Source of the DNA: Microbotryum silenes-acaulis
Lineage: Eukaryota; Basidiomycota; Microbotryomycetes; Microbotryales; Microbotryaceae
Length of the DNA: 15,593 nucleotides
Direction: 5' to 3'
NCBI GenBank assembly: GCA_003665825.1
Contig: QPFY01000083.1
Span: forward strand, 1-15,593
Below the pieces are notes generated by a model. The model was not told the DNA's origin. It did not search any database and worked only from the letters and a program-made list of their open reading frames with translations. This document shows, piece after piece, positions 7,140 to 15,593 of this stretch. Both the position numbers and the translations under genes were made by a program. Every line of letters starts with the position of its first letter. Position 1 is the first letter of the stretch.

Positions 7140-9550
7140 CCCCCCCCACGCGAACGCGAGGTAGACTTGAGCCGTGGGTGCCGCGTCCGGAGGCCTAGAG
7201 CATAGCAATGTATACCAAAAATCTTGGGACCCAGCGCTTTGGTGAATAGGTCCGCAACCATGTCCGCTGTGCCAACGTGTGAGAGGGAGATATCGCCTCG
7301 GTTGACCATGTCGCGGACAAAATGCTCGCGGAGGCGTATGTGTCGAGTGCCGGAGGTGCGAACGGGGTCGTGAGCGACGGCGGCCGCGGCCTCGTTGTCG
7401 GTGAAGATGTGAGCTGCATCGATCGGGCGAACGTGGAGCTCGGAGAGGAGTTGCGTAAGGTAAATCGCTTCCTTACCAGCGTGCGACAAGGCGAGGTATT
7501 CGGCATCAGTGGTGGAATCCGCCACCCGAGTCTGACGCTTCGATGACCAAGAGACGGCGGAGCCGGCCAAGTAAAAGACGAAGCCCATTGTGGAGATGGA
7601 CGTGTCGACGCAGGCACCCCAGTTCGCATCGGAATACCCAACCACACCCGTAACTTTGGCTGGACCGCGGGCGTAGAGTAGCTCATCGCGGTACGTGGCG
7701 CGAAGGTAGCGAAGGACGTGTTTGACGGCAATCCAATGACGGCGGCCAGGGTTGTTGGCGAACCGGGACAAGTACGAGACGGCGAAGGCAATGTCGGGTC
7801 GAGTGCCAAGGGAAATGTACAGGAGGGAGCCAATGGCTTGTAGGTACCACGATCGAATGCGCTCCGTTCCTTGACCCGGAACTGCCGTGAGCGAGAGGCC
7901 GGGCGTCATTGGCACCGTAGCGCCGCGTGTCGTGGTGTCGAAGTGAAACCGGGCGAGCACGTCCATGATGTAGCGTTCCTGGGATAGGGCAATGGAGCCG
8001 TCGTCCAGGCGGCGGATTTGGATGCCGAGGATGTATTCCGCGGGGCCGAGTCGTTTGACGCCGTATCGTTGTTCGAGGCCGGAGATGACGCGTTCGATCT
8101 CGTCGAGGGCGGGGCTGACAATGAGGAGATCGTCGACATACAAGGCGATATAATGGGGCCGTTGCTGATCATCAATGTGAGAGTAAATGCAGTGATCAGT
8201 GCCCGTTGCCTTGTACCCGAGACTCCTGAGTGATGTGTCAATGTGGCGATTCCAGATGCGACCGGCCTGCTTGAGACCGTAGATTGAGCGCCGCAGGCGG
8301 AGAATCTTATCACTTGGGAAGTCGAAACCTCGTGGCGTCGTCATCCAGATATCGTGATCGAGCTCGCCGTGGAGGTAAGCCTTGTCGATGTCGGCCTGAT
8401 GAACGTGGTAACCATTGGCAGCGGCGAGGGCAAGGAGGCAGCGAATGGAGGAGAACCGGGCGACGGGTGCGAAAGTCTCCGAGAAGTCGATGCCGTCGCG
8501 TTGTCGGTTACCTTGCGCTACGAGACGTGCCTTGTGCCCCGTGACTTCGCCGCGTGCGTCGCGTTTGGTCTTCCAGACGAACTTGGAGGTGACGATAGTG
8601 GCGCCCGGTGGTACGGAGGATCGAGGCTCGATGGTGAACACCTTGAAGTCGTCGCGCATGGCGGTGAACTCGGCGGCGGCAGCCTGAGCCCAGATGTCGT
8701 GCTCGTCGCTGGACATTGCTTCGCGCCAGGTCTGAGGATCGCTAGTAATCGACTTGACGGGCTCGATGGCGTCGAGGGTGGGGTCGTCGTCGTCTGTGGC
8801 GATGAAGGCGCGGTGGTGGCGAGAGAGGAAATCGATCTCATCAGGGGAGTCGTCATCGGAGGGCTGTTCAGCGGGGGCAATGGCGGGTGCGGGCGTCACC
8901 AGGGTGTCGTCGTCGGATCGATGTACGTCCATCAGGTTGAGGCGAACCGCGGTGTTGGAGTTGAGGAGGTCAAGCGGGTCGTCCGAGTCATCGAGGGACG
9001 GTCCTCCGGCCGAGGACGTGGCGGGCGACGAAAGCGGGACAAGCGACGGGGACGGCGAGGGGCTGATATCTGTAGAATTAAGTAAGGATCCGCCAGTGTA
9101 CCCTGGGGCCACGTCAACGGCGCTCATGGCAGAATCATCAAGAGAGGATGAGACGTCCATGTGCGCCGACCTTACTAGTGGGGTCCTCGTCTTGACGGCG
9201 GGGGCGGGCGTGTCGGCGGGAATGACGAACTGGCGTTCGGTGTTGTCCACATCGACGGGCGTGTTGATTGGGAGGCCGGGGAAGTCGTCGTCGAGGAAGG
9301 TGGCATTTCGGCCAATCACAACCTTGTTGGTATAATGGTCGAAGAAACGGAAAGCCTTGGAGGCGAGGTCGTAACCGGTGAAGATCACGCGCGCGCCTTG
9401 GGGTCGAGCTTGCTGCGAAGGTCCGGCGCGACCGTGAGCCAGGCCGCGCAGCCGAACGGGTGGAGGGCGGTGGTGGTGGTGCGTCGGCCGTTCCAAACGG
9501 ATTCTGGAGTCTGTTTGGCCAAAGCTGAGTGTGAGCACCTGTTTTTGCAA
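7103..9550 (-). CDS. Copia Pol C-terminal part: reverse transcriptase and RNase H (element C)
   Basis: 815-codon open frame. The first 52 residues or so are read in the wrong frame because of a one-base loss near 9396; authentic sequence begins about residue 53 ([15 protein letters not shown]), the end of the integrase region. An acidic, Ser/Pro-rich linker follows (about 120-260). The RT spans about 275-520, with QADIDKAYL (Asp 387) and YVDD (Asp 473, 474), and copies RNA into cDNA. The RNase H spans about 635-775, with SDANWG (Asp 641), TDAEYLAL (Glu 684), FTDNE (Asp 718) and ADMVADLF (Asp 763). All catalytic residues are present. The frame runs through the PPT and stops 37 bases into the 3' LTR. 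It has no start of its own and would be made as part of Gag-Pol. Confidence 0.93.
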   Translation of the reverse strand: MQKQVLTLSFGQTDSRIRLERPTHHHHRPPPVRLRGLAHGRAGPSQQARPQGARVIFTGYDLASKAFRFFDHYTNKVVIGRNATFLDDDFPGLPINTPVDVDNTERQFVIPADTPAPAVKTRTPLVRSAHMDVSSSLDDSAMSAVDVAPGYTGGSLLNSTDISPSPSPSLVPLSSPATSSAGGPSLDDSDDPLDLLNSNTAVRLNLMDVHRSDDDTLVTPAPAIAPAEQPSDDDSPDEIDFLSRHHRAFIATDDDDPTLDAIEPVKSITSDPQTWREAMSSDEHDIWAQAAAAEFTAMRDDFKVFTIEPRSSVPPGATIVTSKFVWKTKRDARGEVTGHKARLVAQGNRQRDGIDFSETFAPVARFSSIRCLLALAAANGYHVHQADIDKAYLHGELDHDIWMTTPRGFDFPSDKILRLRRSIYGLKQAGRIWNRHIDTSLRSLGYKATGTDHCIYSHIDDQQRPHYIALYVDDLLIVSPALDEIERVISGLEQRYGVKRLGPAEYILGIQIRRLDDGSIALSQERYIMDVLARFHFDTTTRGATVPMTPGLSLTAVPGQGTERIRSWYLQAIGSLLYISLGTRPDIAFAVSYLSRFANNPGRRHWIAVKHVLRYLRATYRDELLYARGPAKVTGVVGYSDANWGACVDTSISTMGFVFYLAGSAVSWSSKRQTRVADSTTDAEYLALSHAGKEAIYLTQLLSELHVRPIDAAHIFTDNEAAAAVAHDPVRTSGTRHIRLREHFVRDMVNRGDISLSHVGTADMVADLFTKALGPKIFGIHCYALGLRTRHPRLKSTSRSRGGGVRNPLSARVRT
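7140..7147 (-). other. Polypurine tract of element C
   Basis: Eight C on the + strand, meaning eight G on the element strand, directly before the 3' LTR. Confidence 0.75.
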
Positions 9551-10806
9551 TAAACGAAGTACGCAGCCGCTTCATCCCAAAAGGTGGCCGGCAGATGGGA
9601 GTCAGCAAGGAGGGCGAGGATGCCCTCGACAATGGAGAGATTGACACGTTCGGCACGACCGTTTTGCTGAGGTGTGTAGGGGATAGAGTATTGACGACGA
9701 ATGCCCCTGGACTTGCAGAACTCCGTGAATGCGTTCGATCGGTACTCCCCGCCGTTGTCAGTGCGAAGGGTTTTTAAACGCGCGTTCGTCTCTAACTCCA
9801 CTTCGGCGAGCCAAGTCTGGAAGGTCGGGAAGACGTCGCTTTTGTGATCGATCGCGTATGCCCAGAGTTTGCGAGAGTGGTCGTCAAGAAATGTGACAAG
9901 GTAGCGCTTCCCGGTCAAGGACGGAGTGGGGAACGAAAGGACATCGCTGTGCACGAGGCCGAGTCTCTCGGGGGAATGCGACTCAGAGTCGGGAAAAGGA
10001 AGACGGTGGCCTTTGGAACCAAGGCAAGCATTGCAAACAAACTCCTCTACGTCTTTGTCACTGTACCCGGCCCCAAACCCGTCCAGCAAACCTGCGGCGA
10101 TCATCTTCTGTATAGAGGATGGGGCAAGATGGCCGAGGCAGCGGTGAAGGGTAAGCAGGGGCACGGTAGACTCAGAACGCGAGAGAAGGGCAAGCTGCTG
10201 ACACTTGGTGTGATCCGCGTCCAAAAGGTAGAGACCGTCGTTAACCCTGGTACCGTGAGCAATGGCCTGGCCGTCCTTGGCGATGTCGATGCCGTCGCTG
10301 GTGAAGGCGAGTCGAACGCGGTCGGTGTCGCAGAGGCGAGAAACAGAGAGGAGGTTGACGTGGAGGCCCGGCGTGTGCAGAACGCCACGCAGCGTGATCG
10401 GATGTCCGGTCTTGGCAACGAACGCTACGTCCCCCATACCAATGGCCGTGATACCGCCGGCGATGCCGCCGATCTTGGTGTGCGCCGTCTGGCGATAAGC
10501 CGTGAATAGAGAGCGATCGGCGACCATGTGTGCCGTGGCGCCCGAGTCGACTACAAAGGCGTCAGTCGGGAGTTGCCGGCGAGCGAACAGGCAGGAGGCG
10601 AAATAGCCGATGTTAGGCTGTTGAGCGCGGGGAGAGACGTGTCGTCCTGGTTGTCGTCGCCGGTGTGTTTCTGTTCGCCCCGGTGCTTGCAGTCGAGGGC
10701 CCAGTGACCTTTCTTGTGGCAGCGGCGGCAGGGGCCGGCGGGCGGGTGTGTCGCCCGTGAGGTGCAGTCGCGCAGACGGTGGCCGGGGGCGCGGCAGGCG
10801 GGACAA
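9385..10806 (-). CDS. Copia Pol N-terminal part: protease and integrase (element C)
   Basis: 473-codon frame. Residues 1 to about 61 are gag read in a shifted frame; the true pol part starts near residue 62 (QQPNIGYFA), just after the one-base loss near 10628. The aspartic protease has [10 protein letters not shown] (Asp 87) and matures the polyprotein. The GAG-pre-integrase zinc site is His 221, His 226, Cys 258, Cys 261. The integrase core has Asp 288 (HSDV), Asp 350 (TDNGGE) and Glu 386 (AERVN), with exactly 35 residues between the last two, the D-D-35-E signature that inserts cDNA into the genome. The frame ends early at 9385 because of the second one-base loss. In B both junctions read through, so the split is damage or sequence error, not gene structure. 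Confidence 0.93.
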   Translation of the reverse strand: MSRLPRPRPPSARLHLTGDTPARRPLPPLPQERSLGPRLQAPGRTETHRRRQPGRHVSPRAQQPNIGYFASCLFARRQLPTDAFVVDSGATAHMVADRSLFTAYRQTAHTKIGGIAGGITAIGMGDVAFVAKTGHPITLRGVLHTPGLHVNLLSVSRLCDTDRVRLAFTSDGIDIAKDGQAIAHGTRVNDGLYLLDADHTKCQQLALLSRSESTVPLLTLHRCLGHLAPSSIQKMIAAGLLDGFGAGYSDKDVEEFVCNACLGSKGHRLPFPDSESHSPERLGLVHSDVLSFPTPSLTGKRYLVTFLDDHSRKLWAYAIDHKSDVFPTFQTWLAEVELETNARLKTLRTDNGGEYRSNAFTEFCKSRGIRRQYSIPYTPQQNGRAERVNLSIVEGILALLADSHLPATFWDEAAAYFVYCKNRCSHSALAKQTPESVWNGRRTTTTALHPFGCAAWLTVAPDLRSKLDPKARA

Positions 10807-11612
10807 GGGGAGGCGGTGGCGAGCATGGCCGAGTGTGATGACGAGAGTCCCGCCGAGCGAAGCTGGATGCGAATGCGATCCGTCAGCGTCGTGAGTTCCG
10901 GGAGGTCGCGTTGGTTGCGCTGCTCGTCCGTGAACGTGAGTCGGAAGCTGTCGAGGCAGGGTGGGACCATGGCGAGCACGTGAGTGGCGAGCACGTCGTT
11001 GAGCGAGGTTTTGGCGTCGCGGATTTCCTGCGCGATCGACATGTATTCACGGAGCCACGTGTCGTACGCCTCGACGGAGGCAGGCATCTTCCTGAAGTCC
11101 CAAAGGCGGGCGAACAACTCGAGGGTACGAGTGGCGTCGTCCGGTGCGAAACGAGCCTTGAGTGCGGCGAAGATGCGTGGTGCCGACAGGTCGTCGCTGG
11201 GGATGGTGTCGAGGGTGGCTGAGACGTCGGCTGAGTCGATCGAGCCAACGATGATTTCACGCGCGGCGTCGTCACGGGCGGCAAGCTGGTCGGCCGTCCA
11301 CGTCGGGGGAATGACACCGTCAAGAACGTAACCACGGGCTTGATTTGGAAGCGCGAGACGGAGTTGACGTAACCAGTTTGTAAACGACTTAGGGCCGTCA
11401 AGGCGAGCGTGCTTGGGGAACACGACTTTTGATGCGGTGGCGGTGTTTGCCTGCGTGGCAGTGACGGGCGGGGAGGCGGCGGCGGCGGCAGGGGGCTGTG
11501 AGGCCTGTAGAGCGGCAAGCTGTGCCTGTAGCGTGGCGATTTGCACGCTGATCGAAGGGTCAGGGGAGCTGATGTCCCTGGGGGGCGAAGGCGGGGCGGG
11601 GGAGCTGTCCAT
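10551..11612 (-). CDS. gag: Copia Gag (capsid and nucleocapsid) of element C
   Basis: 353-codon frame from the ATG at 11612, about 77 bases after the PBS. A Pro/Ser-rich N-terminus is followed by a short heptad-like stretch ([14 protein letters not shown], about 25-38) and an Ala-rich linker. The capsid-like domain spans about 65-255 ([13 protein letters not shown] to RIQLRSAG). Two CCHC zinc knuckles, typical of nucleic-acid-binding retroelement nucleocapsids, are at 270-283 ([14 protein letters not shown]) and 295-308 ([14 protein letters not shown]). About residue 329 onward (NSLTSAISP) is out of frame because of a one-base loss near 10628; B has the extra base and reads on into protease. 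The ancestral form was probably one Gag-Pol ORF. Confidence 0.93.
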   Translation of the reverse strand: MDSSPAPPSPPRDISSPDPSISVQIATLQAQLAALQASQPPAAAAASPPVTATQANTATASKVVFPKHARLDGPKSFTNWLRQLRLALPNQARGYVLDGVIPPTWTADQLAARDDAAREIIVGSIDSADVSATLDTIPSDDLSAPRIFAALKARFAPDDATRTLELFARLWDFRKMPASVEAYDTWLREYMSIAQEIRDAKTSLNDVLATHVLAMVPPCLDSFRLTFTDEQRNQRDLPELTTLTDRIRIQLRSAGLSSSHSAMLATASPCPACRAPGHRLRDCTSRATHPPAGPCRRCHKKGHWALDCKHRGEQKHTGDDNQDDTSLPALNSLTSAISPPACSLAGNSRLTPL

Positions 11613-11689
11613 GCTGCGATGGTGCGATGGGCTGGGGCGGCTCGAGTGGCTGGGCTCGAGGGAAAAATTTCAAGCGGCGGGGCTGGTAG

Positions 11690-11705
11690 CTCGTGGGCTT
11701 ATAAC
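11690..11705 (-). other. Primer-binding site of element C (half-tRNA type)
   Basis: Identical to the site of B and directly beside the 5' LTR. The + strand here reads CTCGTGGGCTTATAAC, like the 5' half of a tRNA ending inside the 3' side of the anticodon stem. The tRNA identity is uncertain. Confidence 0.65.
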
Positions 11706-12035
11706 CTATTCGATCAACTCTACTACGTCAGCGATGTAGTTATAGCCAAGAGTGATGAATATCATTTCAACATACCTATTCGATCAACTCTACTACGTCA
11801 GCGATGTAGTTATAGCCAAGAGTGATGAATAGGAATCTAACAGTAAGGGAGCCGCGCGCCCCAAGTCCTCAGCCAGCGAGCCTCGGGGCTGAGCCAATGT
11901 GCCAGGCTCGCTGCGCGCGCCTAAGTCCTGGGCCGATGCGCCCGGCTCGCTCCGCGCGCCTAAGTCCTGGGCCGATGCGCCCGGCTCGCTCCGCGCGCCT
12001 AAGTCCTGACCCGAGCGGAGAGTGGATTCCTCACA
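11706..12035 (-). repeat. 5' LTR of element C
   Basis: On the element strand it starts TGTGAGGAATCC at 12035 and ends GAATAG at 11706. The block copies are 11761-11830 (full) and 11706-11760 (partial), with three 39-bp units upstream. No difference from the 3' LTR was noticed apart from the last base or two of the 3' LTR. It abuts the truncated gag of D at 12036. Confidence 0.92.
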
Positions 12036-12812
12036 TGATGACGAGAGTCCCGCCGAGCGAAGCTGGATGCGAATGCGATCCGTCAGCGTCGTGAGTTCCG
12101 GGAGGTCGCGTTGGTTGCGCTGCTCGTCCGTGAATGTGAGGCGGAAGCTGTCGAGGCAAGGTGGGACCATGGCGAGCACGTGAGTGGCGAGCACGTCGTT
12201 GAGCGAGGTTTTGGCGTCGCGGATTTCCTGCGCGATCGACATGTATTCGCGGCCAGGTGTCGTACGCCTCGACGGAGGCAGGCATCTTCCTGAAATCCCA
12301 AAGGCGGGCGAACAACTCGAGGGTGCGAGTGGCGTCGTCCGGTGCGAAACGAGCCTTGAGTGCGGCGAAGATGCGTGGTGCCGACAGGTCGTCGCTGGGG
12401 ATGGTGTCGAGGGTGGCTGAGACGTCGGCGGAGTCGATCGAGCCAACGATGATTTCCCGCGCGGCGTCGTCACGGGCGGCAAGCTGGTCAGCCGTCCATG
12501 TCGGGGGGATGACACCGTCAAGAACGTAACCACGGACTTGATTTGGAAGCGCGAGACGGAGTTGACGTAACCAGTTCGTAAACGACTTAGGCCCGTCAAG
12601 ACGAGCGTGCTTGGGGAACACGACTTTTGATGCGGTGGCGGTGTTTGCCTGCGTGGCAGTGACGGGCGGGTGGCGGCGGCGGCGGCGGCAGGGGGCGGTG
12701 AGGCCTGTAGAGCGGCAAGCTGTGCCTGTAGCGTGGCGATTTGCACGCTGATCGAAGGGTCAGGGGAGCTGGTGTCCCTGGGAGGCGAGGGCGGGGCGGG
12801 GGAGCTGTCCAT
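12036..12812 (-). pseudogene. gag: gag of element D, 5' part only, frameshifted
   Basis: Starts at the ATG at 12812 ([15 protein letters not shown]). A frameshift in the GGC-rich run near 12670 and a two-base loss near 12253 (where C reads cacggagccacg) split the capsid domain between frames: one carries [13 protein letters not shown] to EAYDTW, another [12 protein letters not shown] to RSAGLSSS. The protein is cut just before the zinc knuckles by the LTR of C. Amino-acid substitutions relative to C (for example NQVRG instead of NQARG) show that it is a separate, older copy. Non-functional. Confidence 0.88.
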
Positions 12813-12887
12813 GCTGCGATGGTGCGATGGGCTGGGGCGGCTCGAGTGGCTGGGCTCGAGGGAAAATGCAAGCGGCGGGGCTGGTAG

Positions 12888-12903
12888 CTCGTGGGCTTAT
12901 AAC
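12888..12903 (-). other. Primer-binding site of element D
   Basis: The same 16 bases as in B and C, next to the 5' LTR, conserved although the rest of D has diverged. Confidence 0.65.
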
Positions 12904-13220
12904 CTATTCGATCAACTCTACTACGTCAGCGATGTAGTTATAGCCAAGAGTGATGAATATCATTTCAACATACCTATTCGATCAACTCTACTACGTCAGC
13001 GATGTAGTTATAGCCAAGAGTGATGAATAGGAAGCTAACAGTAAGGGAGCCGCGCGCCCCAAGTCCTCAGCCAGGGAGCCTCGGGGCTGAGCCAATGTGC
13101 CAGGCTCGCTGCGCGCGCCTAAGTCCCAGGCTCGCTCCGCGCGCCCAAGTCCTGGGCCGATGTGCCCGGCTCGCTCCGCGCGCCTAAGTCCTGAGCCGAG
13201 CGGAGAGTGGATTCCTCACA
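12904..13220 (-). repeat. 5' LTR of element D
   Basis: Begins TGTGAGGAATCC at 13220 on the element strand. The 39-bp array is altered: one unit is shortened, and several substitutions are seen (a CCCAAGTCC variant, a changed hairpin arm near 13075). The block copies are 12959-13028 and 12904-12958. It is the most diverged LTR of the family in the window. Confidence 0.88.
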
Positions 13221-14056
13221 AAAAGGTCGGTGGTCGAAATGTCGCAAAGTAGAGACAAGTACGACTTCCCAAATGTAGTGAAAGTGACCAACCTATCCGG
13301 GTTATCCCCGGTCCAGAGCCCTTCCCGGTCGGGTAATGTCCCTCTCCAACGAGAGCTAATCACCGCCGGGGAAGGGCCGTCCCTTCGTGCGCTGTAAGAT
13401 TCCCCCCCAGGGGTACGAGCAAGGGGGTCAGCGGTATTGCCTGAACGTCCCAAAAATGTGTGCGGGGGGACGTCCAGGGGGACCGATCTCACCGGCGTAA
13501 ACTCCCCGGCCCGAGCTGCGGCTGGTTCAGAGAATCCGGCCCGCGCCACAGCTGGTTCAGGTGAGCTTTTCAGTAAACTCTCCACCAACTTCTCCAAGTG
13601 CTGAACGCGTTCCTCGGAGTCGATACGACGTGCTTCGGATTCCTCGAGGCGGGTTTCGAGGGATGAGAGGGCGGTGGCGGTGTGGTACGCGTGTGGTGGC
13701 GGGGACTTAGGCGGTTTCGCGCGCCCGGGGTCTTCGTCGCGGAGAGGAGCGTCTCGATCATCGGCGGCGGCGTGGGAAATGTCGCGCTCGTCGGCCATGG
13801 CGATCTCGTGGCTCAACCGTCGGCGATTACGGGGCGAACGAAGACGAACACGAGACGGTTGGCGGAAAGGGTAGGAAGGATAAACGCGTTCGTCGTCGGA
13901 CTCTGTGAAAGAAGTCGGGAAGGACAGCGACGCGTTCGTCGCGGATGAGTTCGGCAACGGAGAGGAGGCTGACGACTCAGGGTCAGAGAGTGGGTGTGAA
14001 TGCTCGTCCAGGGCGGGGGACGAAGCGGTTGTAGAGGTGCGGATCGTTGTCGGCAA
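13221..14056 (-). pseudogene. Gag-like ORF G, probably Ty3/gypsy-type, cut by element D
   Basis: Open minus-strand frame of about 280 codons, ended by the D LTR. The upstream part is Ser/Pro/Arg-rich without an ATG; the first in-frame ATG is at 13798 (MADERDISH), a likely start. A predicted coiled coil follows (TALSSLETRLEESEARRI, then EERVQHLEKLVESLL), then a short imperfect repeat (PAVARAGF / PAAARAGEF). Near the cut lies WTGDNPDRLVTF, with spacing like the start of many gypsy-type Gag capsid domains. It is not related to the copia Gag here. The remainder (capsid end, zinc knuckle, pol) is missing. The class is inferred from layout, not from a catalytic motif. Confidence 0.55.
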
Positions 14057-14334
14057 TGCCGAACTTGAAAAAAGTGACAGGCGACGTCCGCAGGGATGAC
14101 GTCGTCTACACGCGTTGGTGCAAGGGGTGGGATTTCAGGAAGCGTCGGCTGTTGCGGCGGCAGTCGACAGAGGATCAACCGAGGAGGGAGTCGGTCGAGA
14201 GGCTCGCAGGAAATCAAGTATAACGGACTTAATTCCCAAACGATCGACAAGAAGAGGAAGGGCAACAAAACAAGAAGAGCGGACCAAGCTCCGGGGGAAG
14301 GTGCTAAGACAAAAAGGAAGGGACTGCTCCAGGC
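14057..14334 (-). other. Presumed 5' leader of G, no gene seen
   Basis: 278 bases between the open frame of G and the F LTR. On the minus strand it is pyrimidine-rich. No LTR of G, no PBS and no conserved coding motif could be recognised; the open frames here are low-complexity. It may be the untranslated leader or the start of the G element, cut by F at 14334/14335. Confidence 0.4.
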
Positions 14335-14702
14335 TGTGAAGAGTCCACTCTCAGCTCGACAGGGGCGCCTCGGTCGTTGCGCGCGCCGCTAGCCCGCCCC
14401 CTGCGGAGGGGACTTGGACACGCGCGACTGTCTTAGCGCGCCAGCGATTTCACCCGCGTCTGGGCCTATCCCAGCGCAGGCCCCCTTTCTGTTTCTTAGT
14501 TTCCTTCTCATCACTTCTGTTCGACTCTCAACCTCTCCTGACAGTAGTGGTGATCATCTCATAGGTACGCTGAAATACATCACTTCTGTTCGACTCTCAA
14601 CCTCTCCTGACAGTAGTGGTGATCATCTCATAGGTACGCTGAAATACATCACTTCTGTTCGACTCTCAACCTCTCCTGACAGTAGTGGTGATCATCTCAT
14701 AG
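14335..14702 (+). repeat. 5' LTR of element F
   Basis: The left border is set by similarity to the B-family LTR start, and the right border by the PBS. It lacks the 39-bp array, but has a GC-rich stretch at 14365-14490 and three tandem copies of a 69-bp block at its 3' end. Confidence 0.8.
14509..14702 (+). repeat. 69-bp block, two full copies and one partial, at the F LTR 3' end
   Basis: The copies are 14509-14577, 14578-14646 and 14647-14702, each starting CATCACTTCTGTTCGACTC and identical as far as compared. The full copies end in a linker starting ATAGGTACGCTGAAATA. The last copy stops at ATAG, exactly where the PBS begins. The architecture is the same as in the B family, with unrelated core sequence. 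Confidence 0.93.

Positions 14703-15593
<891 letters not shown>

Larger units (their letters stand above)
1550..12035. repeat. Giant inverted repeat formed by elements B and C
   Basis: The arms are 1550-6754 and 6812-12035, about 5.2 kb each and almost identical in inverse orientation, with a 57-bp centre. The arms meet at their 3' LTRs, so transcripts of B that read through its 3' LTR would run into antisense C, and the reverse. Confidence 0.9.
6812..12035 (-). mobile_element. Element C: full-length, nearly intact Ty1/copia retrotransposon
   Basis: About 5.22 kb on the minus strand: 5' LTR 11706-12035, PBS 11690-11705, gag, protease-integrase, RT-RNase H, PPT 7140-7147, 3' LTR 6812-7139. 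Only two single-base losses separate it from one continuous Gag-Pol frame (near 10628 and near 9396), and at both places B keeps the base. It is therefore the best reference copy in the window. The outer flanks (tgatg on the right, ttagc on the left) do not form a target-site duplication. Confidence 0.95.
12036..13220 (-). mobile_element. Element D: 5' LTR and truncated gag of an older copy
   Basis: Same family and strand as C, but more diverged, with base substitutions as well as indels. It keeps the 5' LTR (12904-13220), PBS (12888-12903) and the first part of gag, then stops at the edge of the C 5' LTR. The continuation is probably fragment E (747-1549). Its right edge interrupts another gag-like ORF (G). 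Confidence 0.88.

Noticed and set aside
10551..10806. Programmed frameshift between gag and pol, suggested by the overlapping frames in C
   Set aside because: B has one extra base at the same place and reads gag into protease in frame, so the overlap in C is an indel, not a conserved recoding site.
11682..11705. A tRNA gene at the PBS
   Set aside because: Only a D-loop to anticodon-arm stretch matches; there is no acceptor stem or T-arm. It is a primer-binding site.
13813..14268. Second minus-strand ORF overlapping G
   Set aside because: Low-complexity Pro/Arg/Ser-rich sequence in another frame, without a recognisable domain; treated as a shadow.

Overview
This window is a nest of LTR retrotransposons. 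No host gene, rRNA, tRNA gene or CRISPR array was found. The DNA is GC-rich and eukaryotic. The Ty1/copia domain order (Gag, protease, integrase, RT, RNase H) and the half-tRNA style primer-binding site suggest a fungus, perhaps a basidiomycete with a GC-rich genome; this is inference from style only, and a GC-rich alga or other protist is not excluded.

Layout, left to right. (1) 1-746: element A, + strand, only the RNase H end of pol and the 3' LTR. (2) 747-1549: a decayed minus-strand pol fragment, E (integrase back to protease). (3) 1550-6754: element B, + strand, full length with both LTRs, a PBS and a PPT, but broken by about nine frameshifts. (4) 6755-6811: a 57-bp AT-richer orphan spacer. 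(5) 6812-12035: element C, - strand, full length, nearly identical to B and almost intact (two single-base frameshifts). (6) 12036-13220: element D, - strand, a 5' LTR plus the 5' part of gag. (7) 13221-14334: a different, unrelated gag-like ORF (G, - strand, probably Ty3/gypsy-like) with its leader, cut by D. (8) 14335-15593: element F, + strand, a sister copia family: 5' LTR, PBS and gag running off the window.

How they fit together. D and E lie on the same strand and in collinear order. Together they look like one older element, D/E, that had itself inserted into G. A then landed in the integrase region, and B and C lie in a place where about 413 bp of D/E is missing. F sits upstream of G. 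B and C are head to head (3' LTR to 3' LTR), so the window contains a giant inverted repeat with arms of about 5.2 kb and a 57-bp spacer.

The encoded system is a single Gag-Pol polyprotein. Gag has two CCHC zinc knuckles. Pol has a DSG protease, an HHCC zinc-binding GAG-pre-integrase, a D-D-35-E integrase, a YVDD reverse transcriptase and an RNase H. The most unusual points are cis-acting. The 3' end of the LTR is a tandemly repeated block of about 70 bp that ends exactly at the PBS, and the same design with different sequence is seen in F. The PBS matches the inside of a tRNA anticodon arm rather than a tRNA 3' end. The LTR carries overlapping, mutually exclusive hairpins.
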